22,886 nt of DNA, taken from the NCBI GenBank assembly GCA_964584125.1, contig CAZOYP010000041.1:1-22886 (forward strand), in the 5' to 3' direction. Under the pieces are notes generated by a model. The model had not been told where the DNA came from and ran no database searches. It saw only the letters and a program-made list of their open reading frames with translations. A program made the position numbers and the translations under genes. The DNA is from Nitromaritima sp964584125 (GTDB taxonomy: Bacteria > Nitrospinota > Nitrospinia > Nitrospinales > VA-1). Below are positions 21,760 to 22,886 of the stretch, piece by piece (positions within the stretch are counted from its first letter, which is position 1; each line of letters begins with the position of its first letter).

Positions 21760-22886
21760 TTATTCTAATATCATATCAAACCAACTGGAAATAACCTTTT
21801 TACTTCCTGTTTCTCCTGATGAACCGTTCCATATATTAAAGGCTATAGGAATGGTTTTTCCTGGCTGAAGTTGGGTGTCGATCTCAGTATCTGATGTAGT
21901 GAGTTGACGTCGCATCACTAGGAAATAGCGCCCATATTTAAAGCTGGCTTTTGAGGTAAGGTTTTGGCTTATTTCATTCTGTAAATCTATTTTTTCGATG
22001 CCTGTAGCAATCATTTCTACAGCCTTCATTGGGTGAGAACTCCATTTCCATAAGTTGACAGGGTGTTCTGAATCACCATTCAAAAAATAAGGCCTCTCAT
22101 TATCATCACCGACAGAGGTGGGAAATTGGATAGCAATCGAATCTGGAAATTCTTGTGGTTTTAGTTCTTCTGCTAGTTGTTCTTCAGGCTCATCTGTTTG
22201 AAGATATGCCGGTAAAGGTGGAGCAGGTGATTCTTCCACGGTAGTTGATTTTTTTAAAATGGGATCCACTGTAGGGTCGTCCCAGTGAAGATAGAATGCG
22301 ATATCTTTTCCGTTATGTAGCGCTTTAACAACGATATTGTCAATGATAGGATAAATTACTTGTTCTGATTGGATGATTTGCCCGCCTAATGGATAAAAAT
22401 TAGAATCGACCGTCTTCCAGACTGGATCATTTGGATTGTCTGGTAACGGCCCATCAATTTTTTGAACATTGAGAAGTTGTGGTATTTCTGGTTTTTGTGG
22501 TGGGGATAAAGTTTGTACGTAGTTGACGAGGTCCCAGATTTGCTCGTCCTTGAAAATTCTTGGGGAAAACCTTGGCATGGCAGTTAGTGATAGTCCGGTG
22601 CGTAGTGTTTTGAAAATTTGTTTGCGTCTGTCACCACGACGAAACTTCCAGGGTTTGCTCAGATTGCGTGGCCAAATGGCATCGGTGGGAATATTGACAA
22701 TCTTTTTGGTGGAAGCACCATCACTTCGCCCCCTTACTCCGTGGCATCCAGAACAGTTTTGCATAAAAAGGTCTTTTCCCCGCTCTAGACTTGCAATTGT
22801 GAGTTTTGGAGGGCTGGGTATTGCTACAATCTTATGTGTCTTTCCTTTTTTAATAAACTTTGTAAATTTTTTCGATAGGCTTTTTA
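21760..22886 (-). CDS. Cytochrome c / ethylbenzene-dehydrogenase-gamma-like heme protein (5' end beyond window)
   Basis: The frame is open to the window edge, giving 374 visible residues; the ATG at 22764 is internal, because ASLERGKDLFMQNCSGCHG is a continuous cytochrome c helix and heme motif. The visible heme site is CSGCH (44-48) with distal Met103 in TAMPRF. From about 140 on, the sequence fits the heme-b-binding domain of ethylbenzene dehydrogenase gamma / DMSO-reductase-family gamma subunits: NDPVWKTVDSNFYPLGG, VVKALHNGKDIAFYLHWDDPT, DSIAIQFP, HPVNLWKW, YFLVMRR, IPIAFNIWNG. Such fusions serve as electron-carrying subunits of periplasmic molybdoenzymes, including nitrite oxidoreductase-type complexes. 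No catalytic alpha or beta subunit is in the window. A Pro/Glu-rich insertion (about 218-245) looks like a flexible loop. Confidence 0.82.
   Translation of the reverse strand, partial: KSLSKKFTKFIKKGKTHKIVAIPSPPKLTIASLERGKDLFMQNCSGCHGVRGRSDGASTKKIVNIPTDAIWPRNLSKPWKFRRGDRRKQIFKTLRTGLSLTAMPRFSPRIFKDEQIWDLVNYVQTLSPPQKPEIPQLLNVQKIDGPLPDNPNDPVWKTVDSNFYPLGGQIIQSEQVIYPIIDNIVVKALHNGKDIAFYLHWDDPTVDPILKKSTTVEESPAPPLPAYLQTDEPEEQLAEELKPQEFPDSIAIQFPTSVGDDNERPYFLNGDSEHPVNLWKWSSHPMKAVEMIATGIEKIDLQNEISQNLTSKASFKYGRYFLVMRRQLTTSDTEIDTQLQPGKTIPIAFNIWNGSSGETGSKKVISSWFDMILE

Noticed and set aside
21760..22764. Complete cytochrome/EBDH-like gene starting at 22764
   Set aside because: The same frame continues to the window edge and encodes the helix leading into the heme motif, so the gene is cut by the edge, not complete.
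1..22886. Transposon, integrase, phage, tRNA or CRISPR features
   Set aside because: No transposase- or integrase-like protein, no tRNA-like T-loop in spacers and no regularly spaced repeats were seen on either strand.

Overview
The window is AT-rich bacterial chromosome (roughly 40% GC by eye) with no tRNA, rRNA, CRISPR array, insertion sequence or phage gene that I can recognise. The gene set looks like an aerobic Gram-negative bacterium with a copper- and heme-rich periplasm. The partial gene at the right edge (cytochrome c domain plus ethylbenzene-dehydrogenase-type heme domain) resembles the gamma-type subunits of nitrite oxidoreductases. Together with the low GC and the giant multicopper oxidase, this suggests a marine Nitrospinota-like (Nitrospina-related) lineage. 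That taxonomic guess is an inference and has not been searched.

Left part (1-9875) is mostly housekeeping, largely on the minus strand. It holds the start of a strikingly lysine-rich, histone-H1/AlgP-like protein running off the left edge, a Dabb-family small protein, and a DjlA-like TerB/J-domain cochaperone (+). Next come two tandem CNNM/CorC-type membrane proteins that overlap by one base, thiamine-monophosphate kinase ThiL preceded by an unknown 76-residue protein, and a secreted DUF1566 (Lcl-type) protein. A Sir2 deacetylase overlaps an HD-domain phosphohydrolase gene by 14 bases. An EcfT/CbiQ-like membrane protein (+) and an assimilatory APS-reductase-type CysH (-) complete this part.

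The cysH/htrA divergent spacer (9876-10242) carries a good sigma70-like promoter and an unexpected cluster of TTACTT hexamers. HtrA/DegP (10243-11598, +) has an intact His-Asp-Ser triad and two PDZ domains.

The centrepiece is 11749-19681. It holds a 1648-residue, six-cupredoxin-domain secreted multicopper oxidase, a secreted blue-copper-like protein fused to a carboxypeptidase-regulatory-like domain, and a second copy of the last third of the oxidase lacking any 5' part. By alignment inside the window, only domains 2 and 3 of the big oxidase keep copper ligands, in a permuted order (type-1 site before the HxH pairs). The other four domains are decayed at the same positions. The truncated second copy contains only ligand-less domains, yet it is about 88% identical in protein with mostly silent DNA changes. 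Each of the three genes ends in its own rho-independent terminator.

Right part (19779-22886): a thioredoxin-like CC/CxC small protein, an FmdB-type zinc ribbon, a three-heme periplasmic cytochrome with a C-terminal 'putative heme-binding domain' of the planctomycete type, and, convergent to it, the partial cytochrome c/ethylbenzene-dehydrogenase-gamma-like protein. A plausible reading is that 11.7-22.9 kb encodes periplasmic electron-transfer machinery: copper oxidase, blue copper carrier, c-type cytochromes, and the HtrA quality-control protease nearby. The substrate of the oxidase cannot be read from the sequence.
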